From positions 1-42,827 of the forward strand of contig JAJFTY010000114.1 in assembly GCA_021372695.1 (NCBI GenBank): DNA of 42,827 nucleotides. Reading direction: 5' to 3'. This DNA is from Deltaproteobacteria bacterium. Lineage in GTDB: Bacteria > Desulfobacterota > Syntrophia > Syntrophales > UBA5619. The notes beneath the pieces are model-generated. The model did not search any database, was not told the origin of the DNA, and saw only the letters and a list, made by a program, of their open reading frames with translations. Both the position numbers and the translations under genes were made by a program. Positions 7,716 through 16,060 of this stretch are shown here, in pieces. How positions within the stretch are numbered: position 1 is the first letter of the stretch; every line of letters starts with the position of its first letter.

Positions 7716-9200
7716 TTATTTCAACGGGATCGACTCCTCATGCGAATCACTCACCCCGTTCAGCTTCTGGCGCGCGCGAATTTCAATGGTCCGCAGCCGG
7801 TCCTTGTAGGCGTCGTGACGGTTCGCCTGCTCGACGGTGAGCCGCGCATCGGTGTTCCCCTCCCAGCGCCGGCACAGGTAAAGGCTGTCGTAGATCCGGC
7901 CGATCCGGTATTCCCGGGAAATACGAAGGGCAACCGCGTAATCCTCCCCGTAGCCGACGTTGGGAAACCCGATCCCGCGCAGGATCGCCGTGTCGAAGGC
8001 CCGGGGCGCCCCCAGGCCGTTGATCCGAAGCGCGTTGTTCCGCCCGTTTTCTTCCGTCCACTCCCGATGGTCGACCAGGCCCGGCGGAATCTCGTGGAGT
8101 TCCCGGTCGACGACGGTGTAGGAGCCGACGGCCATGGCGCAGTTTCCGCCCCGCAGGAGGTCGACGAGGCGCCCGAGCACATCGTCGCTCCGGTAGAGAT
8201 CGTCCGAATCGAGCTGAACGGCATAACGGCCGCAGGCCTCGGAAAAGAGAGCCTCGTTCCAGCAGCCGCCGATCGAGAGGTCGCGGCGTTCGGGGACCAG
8301 ATGCCTCAACCGCGGATGCCGGCGGGCGAGATCCGCGAGGAGTCCCGTGGTGCCGTCCTCGGAATGGTTGTCCACGACGATCACGTTGAAGGGGAAATCG
8401 GCCTGCTGTGCGAGGGCGCTTTCCGCGGCATCCGCCACGGTCCGGACCCGGTTCCGGACCGGAATGACGACGCTCGCCTCGACGGGAAAGGGGTGGTCCG
8501 AAAGCGGAACCTCCCGGAATACCGGTGCGAGCCAGGCCCCGATCCTTTTCAGGTGCGCCGTGGCCGCGGCTTCCATCTCTTCCTGGTACGGCCGGTTCCG
8601 CGGGTCCACGTAGGCGAACTGGCCCGCCCCCGGCCCGGCGGTTCCCTCCACGATGCAGAGGCGCTCCGGGAGATGGAGGGGTGCACGGTCGGTCGAGAGT
8701 TTCAGGCGGAGATCGTACCAGCCCGCCCACCGCCAGGGCGGAATCTCGCCGTATTTCCTGAGCGCCCCCCGGGCGGCGTCCGTTGAAATCAGGATCAGGG
8801 GGCCGAAATCGAAGCCGTCGCGCAGGCTTCCCGGCTGATGGTCGTTGACCGGGTGCTCCCGGAGGGTGTCGCCGTCTTGCTCTGCATAGTCGGCATAGAC
8901 CATCCCCGACCCGGTCTCTTCGGCCACGGCCAGCAGTCGGGTCAACCCGCGGGGATCCTGCCGGACGCCCGGGCGTGAAACGTAGAGCAGATGGCGCGTG
9001 GTCAACCCGGCCAGAAGGGCATTCCAGCTTCCGCCATCGCCCGGATCAGGGCAGGCCAGCCTCTCACAGCGGGCCGGCAGCGGCGATCCATCTCCGTGGT
9101 CGAGCAGAACGACCTTCCGGATCAGGGGATCCCGGAGAAGCGCTAACGCGATCTCCCTCTCCCGGGGACCGGCCCCGCCGGAAAGCGCAACGGTGATCAT
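7716..9200 (-). CDS. family 2 glycosyltransferase with an extra N-terminal region
   Basis: A 494-residue protein. From about residue 240 it has a clear GT-A domain: 'ASVVIPVRNRVRTVADA', 'VIVVDNHSEDGTTGLL', the metal/nucleotide-sugar site 'AVQLDSDDLYRSDDVL' and the acceptor-side 'GYGEDYAVALRIS'. The N-terminal 240 residues resemble another, less conserved GT-A-like half ('SGMVYADYAEQDGDTL'). It probably transfers a sugar from a nucleotide sugar to a surface glycan or lipid; donor and acceptor are unknown. No membrane helix is seen. It opens the minus-strand run ending with DUF4922. Confidence 0.88.
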   Translation of the reverse strand: MITVALSGGAGPREREIALALLRDPLIRKVVLLDHGDGSPLPARCERLACPDPGDGGSWNALLAGLTTRHLLYVSRPGVRQDPRGLTRLLAVAEETGSGMVYADYAEQDGDTLREHPVNDHQPGSLRDGFDFGPLILISTDAARGALRKYGEIPPWRWAGWYDLRLKLSTDRAPLHLPERLCIVEGTAGPGAGQFAYVDPRNRPYQEEMEAAATAHLKRIGAWLAPVFREVPLSDHPFPVEASVVIPVRNRVRTVADAAESALAQQADFPFNVIVVDNHSEDGTTGLLADLARRHPRLRHLVPERRDLSIGGCWNEALFSEACGRYAVQLDSDDLYRSDDVLGRLVDLLRGGNCAMAVGSYTVVDRELHEIPPGLVDHREWTEENGRNNALRINGLGAPRAFDTAILRGIGFPNVGYGEDYAVALRISREYRIGRIYDSLYLCRRWEGNTDARLTVEQANRHDAYKDRLRTIEIRARQKLNGVSDSHEESIPLK

Positions 9201-9321
9201 CGACGGTCACTCTCCATGGATAGGCGGATGCCCGGACAGAGGTTGCACGGTTTCCCATTGCCCGGGAAATCGATGCCAGGGAGTCTCATGACCCCGCAGC
9301 CCGATCGCGGCCTGAGGTCCT

Positions 9322-9525
9322 TCAATCATAGACCGGGTTGCGCGGGTAGGTGTGGTGCGGCGGCTCCTTGTGGTTCGGATTTGCGTTGACATTCGGAACA
9401 CCCATCAGCTTCGTCAACGCCTTGCTCCCGCAATGCTTGCATTCCGGACCCTCGACCTGACCTGTTTTGACAATGTACTCGTCGGTGCGTCCACATTTCT
9501 TGCAGCGATAATCGAACAGGGGCAT
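9322..9525 (-). CDS. FmdB family zinc-ribbon protein
   Basis: A 67-residue protein starting MPLFDYRCKKCGRTDE, with the paired CxxC knuckles Cys8/Cys11 and Cys30/Cys33 of FmdB-type zinc ribbons. In this family the N-terminal zinc ribbon is conserved and the tail is variable, here His/Pro/Asn-rich. It was originally seen next to formamidase and formylmethanofuran genes and is thought to be regulatory. AGGAGAAATGTC precedes the ATG. The gene appears monocistronic. Confidence 0.9.
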   Translation of the reverse strand: MPLFDYRCKKCGRTDEYIVKTGQVEGPECKHCGSKALTKLMGVPNVNANPNHKEPPHHTYPRNPVYD

Positions 9526-9818
9526 GACATTTCTCCTTCGTTAAACGGATGAGCGCCATTATATCCGCCATCCGCCGTTTGTCAACGTTTGGCGGGTCTA
9601 TTCTCCTTCCGGATATGCGCCTTGAAATAGGCTTTGCCTCCTGTTAGACTCCGCGCTGAACAGCGGCTGTCGATCATCGGGACATGAACCCTGTCGCCCG
9701 TGGGCAGCGGCTTGGCCGGACCCCACAGGCTCCGACCCGGAATCGGCTGCCTCGCCCGCTTCGCCGGGATGGCCTTTCCGCTGCCGCTTTCCGTTCCTGA
9801 CCCTACGAGGATGCATGC

Positions 9819-11633
9819 ATGCAAGATAAACCCCAACCGCTCTACGATCCCCCGACCGTGCCCGGGATGTTCATGCACCAGGCCCATCGCCTCGGCGACC
9901 GGGTCCTCAGGGTGAGCAAACAGGACGGCGTCTGGAAGCCCACCACCTGGGCCGAGGCGTATGCCGGTCTCCGCGCCCTGACCATGGGGCTTGTCTCCTG
10001 CGGGATCCGCAAGGGGAACCGCGTCGGGATCGTCAGCCGGACCCGGTACGAATGGTCCGACGCGGATTTCGCCGTGCTCTGCTCCGGCGGGATCACCGTC
10101 GGGATCTATCCGACGGCGAGCGTGGCCGAGATGGAGCACATCCTCGTCCATAGCGGCTGCCGGCTGCTCTTCGTCGAGAATGACGAACTGCTCGGACGGA
10201 TGGAGGAGATCCGGCGGAAGACCGGACTCCCCGAACGGATGGTTCTCTTCGAAACGAAGCGGGAGCGCCTTCCCGACGGGGCAATTCTATCCACGGAGCT
10301 CCTGCGTCTCGGCCGTGAGTTGGACCTGCGGGAACCGGGGCGCTTCGACGAAACGTGGCGTGCGGTCGCGCCCGACGACCTGGCGACGATCGCCTACACC
10401 TCCGGTACGACGGGGCCGCCGAAGGGGGCCATGATCACCCACGCGAACCTCTACTTTACCGCCATCAACGCGGTCACGACGCAGAACCTCAACCGGGACG
10501 ACTTCGGGATCGCCTACCTCCCGCTCACCCACATGCTGCAGCGCCTGACCGTCTATGCCGTGCTGCACGCGGAGGTCCGCGGTGTCTATGCCGAGAGCAT
10601 CGAAAAACTGATCGACAACTTTCGCGAACTGAAGCCCACGATCCAGGTGGGCGTCCCCCGGATCTTCGAGAAAATCCACGCGCGGATCATGCAGAAGGTC
10701 GCCGAGGCCTCGCCGCTCAGACAGCGGATCTTCGCCTGGGCCATGCGGGTCGGCAGCCTTGCGTCGCCGTACCGGAAAGAGAAGAAAAGGATGCCGGTTA
10801 CCCTCGCCCTCCGGCACACCCTGGCCGATCGGCTCGTCTTCCGGCCTATCCGCGAGGTCTTCGGCGGGCGGGTGAAACACCTGGTCTGCGGCGGCGCCCC
10901 GATGCCACTGGAGCTCCTCGAATTCTTCTATGCGTCGGGGTTGTTGATTCTGGAGGGCTACGGCCTCACCGAGACCGTGGCCCCCGTCTCGGTCAACCGG
11001 CCGGATGAGTTCAGATTCGGCACGGTCGGCCGACTCATCGAAGGGGTCGAGGCCAGGCTGGGGGCGGGAAATGAGCTCCTCCTCCGCGGGCAGGGTCTGT
11101 TCCGGGGATATTACCGGGATCCCGAGGCGACGACACTCGCGATCGACGCCGACGGCTGGTTCCACTCGGGCGACATCGCGGAGATCGACCGGGACGGCTT
11201 CATCCGGATCACGGATCGAAAGAAGGATATCATCGTCACCGCGGGGGGCAAGAACATCGCCCCGCAGAACATCGAAACCCTGATCAAGGCTTTGCCGATC
11301 ATCGGCAACGTCATGGTCCACGGAGACGGGAGGAGTCATCTGACCGCGCTCATCACGCTCGACGGAATGGAGATCCGCGATTGGGCCGCGCGTGAGGGGA
11401 TCGTGGAGGCGTCGTCGGCAGCTCTCGCGGCGCATCCGGCCGTCCGGCGCAGCGTTGAGGAATGGATCGCCGCGGTGAATGCACGCCTCGCCCCCTACGA
11501 GGCGATCAGGCGCTTCGCGATTCTGCCTTCCGATTTCACCGAAGCCGCTGGCGAACTGACGCCGACGCTGAAGATCCGCCGCCGCGAAATCGCCCGAAAA
11601 TACGCGGAACTTCTCGACTCCCTTTACGGGTAA
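9819..11633 (+). CDS. AMP-forming long-chain acyl-CoA synthetase
   Basis: A 604-residue ANL-superfamily enzyme that activates a fatty acid with ATP and joins it to CoA. The P-loop-like motif 'YTSGTTGPPKG' lies at residues 193-203. The 'GYGLTETVAPVSVN' block, 'GWFHSGDIAEIDRDGF' and the hinge 'DRKKDIIVTAGGKNIAP' are all present, so the enzyme looks intact. It resembles the FadD15 type common in anaerobes and actinobacteria. GAGG precedes the ATG. The TAA stop lies inside the left arm of a 24-bp inverted repeat. Confidence 0.93.
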   Translation: MQDKPQPLYDPPTVPGMFMHQAHRLGDRVLRVSKQDGVWKPTTWAEAYAGLRALTMGLVSCGIRKGNRVGIVSRTRYEWSDADFAVLCSGGITVGIYPTASVAEMEHILVHSGCRLLFVENDELLGRMEEIRRKTGLPERMVLFETKRERLPDGAILSTELLRLGRELDLREPGRFDETWRAVAPDDLATIAYTSGTTGPPKGAMITHANLYFTAINAVTTQNLNRDDFGIAYLPLTHMLQRLTVYAVLHAEVRGVYAESIEKLIDNFRELKPTIQVGVPRIFEKIHARIMQKVAEASPLRQRIFAWAMRVGSLASPYRKEKKRMPVTLALRHTLADRLVFRPIREVFGGRVKHLVCGGAPMPLELLEFFYASGLLILEGYGLTETVAPVSVNRPDEFRFGTVGRLIEGVEARLGAGNELLLRGQGLFRGYYRDPEATTLAIDADGWFHSGDIAEIDRDGFIRITDRKKDIIVTAGGKNIAPQNIETLIKALPIIGNVMVHGDGRSHLTALITLDGMEIRDWAAREGIVEASSAALAAHPAVRRSVEEWIAAVNARLAPYEAIRRFAILPSDFTEAAGELTPTLKIRRREIARKYAELLDSLYG

Positions 11634-11885
11634 ATGGGGTCAGAGTACTATTTTATCCCCTCCCTTTAATCCTTCTCCCGCATGAAAGGGGAAATCCGGC
11701 CACGGACACCGGCAGGATAGGGAAGAAGTCTTCTTTCTCACACGGGAGGGAATCCGGTCGGCAGGGTTTGTAATCACGCAACATTCCCCCGGGAGTCGGC
11801 AAGGCCTGTCTCAGCCAAGTTGCTCCCCCGCAACGGCGAGGGCAAGGGTGGGGAGTCGTGGAAAATAGTACTCTGACCCCATTTA
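11631..11885. mobile_element. 255-bp element bounded by perfect 24-bp inverted repeats
   Basis: The left arm (11631-11654; begins TAAATGGGGTCAGAG) and right arm (11862-11885; ends CTCTGACCCCATTTA) are exact reverse complements over 24 bp. The roughly 207-bp interior has no convincing reading frame but several GC-rich, self-complementary runs. No clear target duplication was found at the ends. The form fits a MITE or a non-autonomous element; a GGGGTCAGA-type end is, from memory, seen beside RAYT-type (IS200-like) transposases, which is inference. The left arm supplies the stop codon of the acyl-CoA synthetase, and the right arm ends 5 bp before the stop of the convergent gene. Confidence 0.6.
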
Positions 11886-11890
11886 CTATA

Positions 11891-14068
11891 CTATTTCTCC
11901 CGCCAGGCGCGGTAGGCGTTCATCCGGGCCAGCGCCTTCACGGCCCGCTCCGGCGTGAGGAAGGAGACCCCCTTGAACCGGCTTCCCTCGACGTCCAGGA
12001 TGGTGCGGGCGTTCTCTTCGGGAAGCAGGTTCACGCCGAGGATCGGCTTGCCATATTTCTCGATGAGATGAACCATATGGACCGTGTACCGGGTTTCGAA
12101 CTCGACGAGCGCCGCCGGTACGGCATCGAGGAACTTTCGGTCCATGGCCGGATCGACCTTCAGGATGGAGCGGATCATCTGTTTGAGGAAGGTGAGCCGT
12201 CCGACGATTCCCAGGTGGATCACGGCATCGCACCCCTCCCACTTCACCAGCTCCTCCATGACCTGCATCGGAATCTTGGGGCCGAATTCACCGACCAGGT
12301 CGATAGGGTTGGAACGGCTCCAGTAGGGGGGAAGGATCCCATCGATTGCCGCGACGAGCTCCTGCGAGAGGTCGGGGATGGTCAGACCGTTTTCGATACA
12401 GAGGTCTGAGGCGACGACCCCCCAACCGCCGCCCAGGGTCATGATCGCGACGCGGTTGCCGCGGGGCAGGGGAAGGGAGGAGAATGCCGCGGAGAGGTCC
12501 AGGAGATCCATCGGCTGCTCCGCGATGACGATCCCCGCCTGCCGGACGGCCGCGTCAAAGACCCGGAGATTGGAGGCGAGCGCTCCGGTATGGCTCGCCG
12601 CGGCGCGGTTCCCGGCCTGCGTGCGCCCCCCTTTGAGCATGACCACGGGCTTCTTCTTTCCGACGCGACGGGCGGCCTCGAAGAAGCGCCGGCCGTTCTT
12701 GATGCTTTCCAGGTAGAGGACGACCGTCTGCGTCAACTCGTCGACCTCGAAGGCCTCCATGTAATCCTCGATCGTGATCATCGCCTCGTTGCCCGACCCT
12801 CCGAAGGCGCGGATGCCGATCCCCTCGTGCTCGGCGAAGCCGAGGAGCTGCACCCCGAGGTTCCCCGACTGGGAGACGAGCGTGGTGCTCCCGGGTTTCG
12901 GCTGGACGTTCGAGCCGCAGCAGAAGAGGTCGCCGTGGGGATTGCAGATCCCCATCGTGTTGGGGCCGAGAATGAGGATGCCCGCCTCCCTGGCCTTGGC
13001 GACGAGTTCCTGCTCCAGGCGGCGCCCCTCGGCACCCGTTTCGGCAAATCCGGAGGTGATCAGGAGCATGTTCTTGATCCCCTTCGCCTGGAGCTGGGGC
13101 ATCAGGTCGAGGACGCTCGCCGCGGGAATGGTGACGACGGCCAGATCGACGGGCCCCGGAATCTGCCCGACCGACTTGAAGGTCTGCCGGCCGGCAATCT
13201 CGGTCCCCTTGGCGTTGACGAGGTAGATCGGCCCCTTGAACCCGCCTGCCGCCACGTTGCAGAAGAGCATGTAGCCCCACTTGCCGAACGTCCCGGAGGC
13301 GCCGACAAAGGCGATGGAGCGGGGGTAGAAGAACTTCCCGATGGCGACCGGGTCGACCGGCAGACGGGGCGCCTGCGCCGCGGGGCGCTCGCCCAGGATG
13401 ATCAGGGCGTCCACCGCCGTCACCTGTCCGTCCGGGGAGAGCAGCAAGGGATTGATGTCCACCTCGGTGACGTCCGGAAGCTCCAGGCCGACCCGGGAGA
13501 GACCCGTCAACGTTCGGATGAGCCGCTCCCGCCCCGCCGCACGCTCACCGCGGAACGGCCCGAGGAGATTACGCGAGCGGAGTTCATCGATCATCCGCGA
13601 GGCTTCTTCTTCATCGACAGGCGCAATCCGGAAGACCACGTCGTTCAAGGCCTCGGTGAAGATGCCGCCCAGGCCGAACATAACGACCGGCCCGAACTGC
13701 GCGTCGTGGAAGAGGCCGGCAACGAACTCCCTGCGGCCGGAGAGCATCGGCTGGAGCAGATATCCCTCCAGGTCCGCCCCCGCGGACGCGGCCACCTCCG
13801 CCGCCGCCTTCCGGACATCGCCTTCATCCTTGAGATTCAGCCGGACGAGCCCCCGTTCCGTCTTGTGCGTCAGCCTTGTTCCGAGCCCCTTCAGGACCAC
13901 GGGAAAACCGATCGCCCGTGCCTTCGCGACCGCGTCTGCCGGCGTGGCCGCGATGGACTCCGCCACGACGGGCACACCGAACTGCCCGAGAACCTCCTTG
14001 GATTCCGCCTCGGTCAGGGCGGTCCGTCCTTCCGCTTTCGCCTTCCGGATCAGCTTGGCAACGTCCAT
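11891..14068 (-). CDS. NDP-forming acyl-CoA synthetase (acetate-CoA ligase, ADP-forming type), fused subunits
   Basis: A 725-residue protein with an N-terminal ATP-grasp (beta) domain over about residues 10-225 ('GFPVVLKGLGTRLTHKTERG', 'DINPLLLSPDG'). Next come a CoA-binding Rossmann domain from about residue 245 ('SIAFVGASGTFGKWGY') and succinyl-CoA-ligase-like domains with 'SQSGNLGVQ'. His493 in 'ASHTGALAS' is the likely phosphohistidine. It interconverts acyl-CoA + ADP + Pi with acid + ATP + CoA, often to make ATP in anaerobes. The ATG at 14068 follows GGAGAG. The beta-alpha order differs from the common alpha-beta fusion. Confidence 0.9.
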   Translation of the reverse strand: MDVAKLIRKAKAEGRTALTEAESKEVLGQFGVPVVAESIAATPADAVAKARAIGFPVVLKGLGTRLTHKTERGLVRLNLKDEGDVRKAAAEVAASAGADLEGYLLQPMLSGRREFVAGLFHDAQFGPVVMFGLGGIFTEALNDVVFRIAPVDEEEASRMIDELRSRNLLGPFRGERAAGRERLIRTLTGLSRVGLELPDVTEVDINPLLLSPDGQVTAVDALIILGERPAAQAPRLPVDPVAIGKFFYPRSIAFVGASGTFGKWGYMLFCNVAAGGFKGPIYLVNAKGTEIAGRQTFKSVGQIPGPVDLAVVTIPAASVLDLMPQLQAKGIKNMLLITSGFAETGAEGRRLEQELVAKAREAGILILGPNTMGICNPHGDLFCCGSNVQPKPGSTTLVSQSGNLGVQLLGFAEHEGIGIRAFGGSGNEAMITIEDYMEAFEVDELTQTVVLYLESIKNGRRFFEAARRVGKKKPVVMLKGGRTQAGNRAAASHTGALASNLRVFDAAVRQAGIVIAEQPMDLLDLSAAFSSLPLPRGNRVAIMTLGGGWGVVASDLCIENGLTIPDLSQELVAAIDGILPPYWSRSNPIDLVGEFGPKIPMQVMEELVKWEGCDAVIHLGIVGRLTFLKQMIRSILKVDPAMDRKFLDAVPAALVEFETRYTVHMVHLIEKYGKPILGVNLLPEENARTILDVEGSRFKGVSFLTPERAVKALARMNAYRAWREK

Positions 14069-14445
14069 GATCTCTCCTTCGCAGGTTGTTGAGCGGGAAC
14101 GCATCCCCTGATCCCCGCCCTGGAGGCGGGGATCAGGGGTGCAATCAAAGAACAGACGGTCTCCTTGCCGGCAAACAGTCTGCCCAGCGGGCTGTGATTC
14201 AACATTCGTCAGGTTGAGGCCTTGATGTAACTTGGGAATCGGATCCGGGAAGCGCGCACTGGAGTCCTTTCGATCGAAAGGGATCCGGGGCGCTGTGGGA
14301 TCACGATTTTCAAAGGTCTCAGGTTATTGCCCTGGATCGGGCCGGGTTTTTCGTCGCCGGAACCCTATCACATAACGGGCCCTTCGACAAGCTCTGGATG
14401 ACCGGCGGTCAGAGAAGCGGGACGCGGTCTCGGGTTGAGGCCATC
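14069..14445. other. 377-bp gap between the NDP-forming synthetase and cupin-ABM genes
   Basis: No gene is supported here. Apart from the hairpin at 14105, it holds a perfect 16-bp palindrome CCTTTCGATCGAAAGG (14266-14281) that could be an operator. At about 14379-14404 there is a REP-like half-site 'CCCTTCGACAAGCTC'. The promoter of the NDP-forming synthetase should lie in the left part, but I could not single out convincing -35/-10 boxes. Confidence 0.4.
14105..14139. repeat. perfect 15-bp stem hairpin, REP-like
   Basis: CCCCTGATCCCCGCC and GGCGGGGATCAGGGG flank the five-base loop CTGGA. It sits just upstream of the NDP-forming synthetase gene and has no T-tract, so it is not a standard terminator. 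It may be an extragenic palindromic repeat or form a structure in the region upstream of the gene. Confidence 0.6.
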
Positions 14446-15105
14446 CTATTTTTTCCGATAGGAGAGGAGCGTCTCGTAGAAGTGCGGCGTGGACGGGCCA
14501 AGGACGAGGGGCTCCACGCGCCTGAAGAGCTCTTCCCGGTCGTCGGAAAGCTGCATGTCCATGAAGGTCTCTTTCGATTCGTGCTCGACCACCGCGGCGT
14601 AACGGCTGCCGCCCTCGATCGGTCCGAGGAGCGTCCGGGAGATGAATCCGGGATGCCTGGCAAATACCTGGCTGGAGTCGTGGAACCACTCCAGGAAGGC
14701 ATCCTCCTTTCCGGGTTTCGGCGGCGCGAAATCGATCAGATTGACGAAGCTTCCCGTTTTCGCAGACAGTGCGGATCCCGGGGCGGGGCTCTCCTCATGC
14801 GGCGTCTTGATCACGAGGAAGACCAGAGGGGCCGCCGATTCGTTCCGGATGCCCATCGAGGCGCCCTCGGGGATCCGGAGGAGCTTGCCCGGCCCCATCC
14901 GGATGCTCTCCCCGTCCGCAGTGAAGAGCCCCTCGCCGCGGACCACCTGGAGGGTCACCGTCGCATCGGCCGTGTGCATGGGAACCTCCTTGCCCGGTTC
15001 GAGTCCGACTTGGCGGATCTTCAAATTCGGCTCCTCCACGAGCGCCGCGACGCCGCGCCCCTCATGGCTGAACACCTCCCTGCTTTTCAGATCGATCACA
15101 TCCAC
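14446..15105 (-). CDS. cupin-ABM fusion protein
   Basis: A 219-residue protein. The N-terminal cupin (about residues 1-110) has 'GKEVPMHTADATVTLQVVRG' and a barrel ending 'IPEGASMGIRNES'. The C-terminal half (about 125-219) reads as an antibiotic-biosynthesis-monooxygenase-like domain ('GSFVNLIDFAPPKPGKEDAF', 'RHPGFISRTLLGP', 'YAAVVEHESKETF'). I take GTG 15105 because GGAGG stands 7 bases upstream; the ORF extends further only by chance. The cupin histidines are fewer than usual, so catalysis by that domain is doubtful. It may sense or detoxify a small organic molecule; this is inference. Confidence 0.7.
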   Translation of the reverse strand: MDVIDLKSREVFSHEGRGVAALVEEPNLKIRQVGLEPGKEVPMHTADATVTLQVVRGEGLFTADGESIRMGPGKLLRIPEGASMGIRNESAAPLVFLVIKTPHEESPAPGSALSAKTGSFVNLIDFAPPKPGKEDAFLEWFHDSSQVFARHPGFISRTLLGPIEGGSRYAAVVEHESKETFMDMQLSDDREELFRRVEPLVLGPSTPHFYETLLSYRKK

Positions 15106-15157
15106 CTTCTCACCTCCAAAAAGGGGAACCGCTCCCCCCAGGCTATCCCGCCACCCT

Positions 15158-15214
15158 TCCCCTCGACAAGCCCGGGGTGACACCACCTGTCATGGTGAGC
15201 CTGTCGAACCATGG
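15158..15214. repeat. REP-like imperfect palindrome
   Basis: Sequence around CCTCGACAAGC...GGTGACA, then TGTCATGGTGAGCCTGTCGA, pairs in 14 of 20 positions. It resembles the 'CTTCGACAGGCTCA' type of dispersed extragenic palindrome seen in many proteobacterial genomes (recalled, not searched). It lies between the cupin-ABM and Crp/Fnr genes, where it may stabilise or end transcripts. Confidence 0.5.
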
Positions 15215-15221
15215 CAGGCGC

Positions 15222-15908
15222 TCAGGGCAGCTTTCCCCCCTCTGCGATCTCCTCCAGTCCGCGTCGATCCAGGATGGCGATCTGCGCCCCCCGGGAGCGG
15301 ATCAGCCCCTGACGGTTCATCTTCGCCAGGATCCGGGAGAGGGTCTCCGGGATCGTCCCCAGGAGGGCCGCGAGCTGGCCCTTCGACACATCCAGTGCCG
15401 TCGCGCGACCCTCTTTGCATTCACTCAGGTAGAGCAGGTATTTTGCCAGCCTTCCCGGTACCTCCTTGAGCGACAGATCTTCGATCAGCCCGGCAAACTG
15501 GCGCAACCGCTGCGACAGCTGTGCGAGCATGTTCAGGGCAAGGGCGGGGTCGGACCGGATAAGGCCGCTGAAAGCCGCGCGCGGAAAGAAAACGACGGTC
15601 GCCGGAAGGGTCGCAGCGGCATCTGCCGGAAATCCCTGCCCGGTGAAAACGGAAACCTCGCCGAAGGATTCTCCCGGCCCGAAGAGGTGCAGGATCTGCT
15701 CCTTGCCGTCCGGGGAGACCTTGGAGATCTTCACGCGGCCCGAGAGGACCGCATAGAAGCCGATCCCGTCGTCCCCTTCGGAGAAGATCCGCTCCCCCTT
15801 CCGGAAGGAACGGCGCACGCCGATCCGGCCGAGCGCCTCGTACTGCGCCCGGGAAAGACCGGCGAAAAGAGAGATCCCTGCCAATTGACCGATGGCGTCT
15901 GTTTTCAT
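15222..15908 (-). CDS. Crp/Fnr family transcription regulator (FNR/DNR/HcpR-like)
   Basis: A 228-residue two-domain regulator: cyclic-nucleotide-binding-type barrel over about residues 12-120 ('FRKGERIFSEGDDGIGFYAV', 'FGPGESFGEVSVFTG') and an HTH near 165-210 ('SKGQLAALLGTIPETLSRIL'). The recognition helix carries E-T-L-S-R as in FNR-type proteins, which read TTGA half-sites, not the E-T-x-x-R of CRP that reads TGTGA. It lacks the N-terminal Cys cluster of FNR, so it does not sense oxygen by that iron-sulfur centre. HcpR or DNR, which respond to NO/nitrosative stress, are likely relatives. It is divergent from a 4Fe-4S protein gene with a shared palindrome between them. Confidence 0.88.
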   Translation of the reverse strand: MKTDAIGQLAGISLFAGLSRAQYEALGRIGVRRSFRKGERIFSEGDDGIGFYAVLSGRVKISKVSPDGKEQILHLFGPGESFGEVSVFTGQGFPADAAATLPATVVFFPRAAFSGLIRSDPALALNMLAQLSQRLRQFAGLIEDLSLKEVPGRLAKYLLYLSECKEGRATALDVSKGQLAALLGTIPETLSRILAKMNRQGLIRSRGAQIAILDRRGLEEIAEGGKLP

Positions 15909-15948
15909 CCGATCGCGGCCATTCGCCCTTTCGCAAAAATTCGCTGAT

Positions 15949-15977
15949 TAATTACATGTCTCTTTGACTTATGTCAA
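15949..15977 (-). promoter_or_regulatory. sigma70-type promoter of the Crp/Fnr regulator gene
   Basis: Read on the minus strand: -35 TTGACA (15977-15972, exact consensus), 17-bp spacer, -10 TAATTA (15954-15949). It leaves a leader of about 35 bases before the regulator's ATG at 15908. The -35 box is one half of the palindrome at 15963-15978, so autoregulation is likely. Confidence 0.6.
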
Positions 15978-15978
15978 A
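15963..15978. promoter_or_regulatory. FNR-like operator palindrome TTTGAC-N4-GTCAAA
   Basis: The 16-bp site TTTGACTTATGTCAAA is a perfect dyad with TTGAC half-sites and a 4-bp centre. It fits an FNR/DNR/HcpR-type binding site and lies in the 152-bp space between the divergent regulator and 4Fe-4S genes. Both -35 boxes fall inside it, so binding here would block RNA polymerase at both promoters. Repression is inferred from this geometry. Confidence 0.7.
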
Positions 15979-15992
15979 GCGCTTTTTATCAT
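15964..15992 (+). promoter_or_regulatory. sigma70-type promoter of the 4Fe-4S protein gene
   Basis: -35 TTGACT (15964-15969), 17-bp spacer, -10 TATCAT (15987-15992), giving a start near 16000 and a leader of about 60 bases to the ATG at 16061. The -35 box overlaps the FNR-like palindrome. Confidence 0.6.
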
Positions 15993-16060
15993 GACGTGAG
16001 ATCAGAGAATCAACAGATAGGGAATTCAGCCTGAGGAATGGCATCACAAGGAGGTTCATC

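Noticed and set aside
12590..14092. 500-codon plus-strand frame opposite the NDP-forming synthetase
   Set aside because: Antisense shadow of a well-recognised enzyme; no ribosome site or domain.
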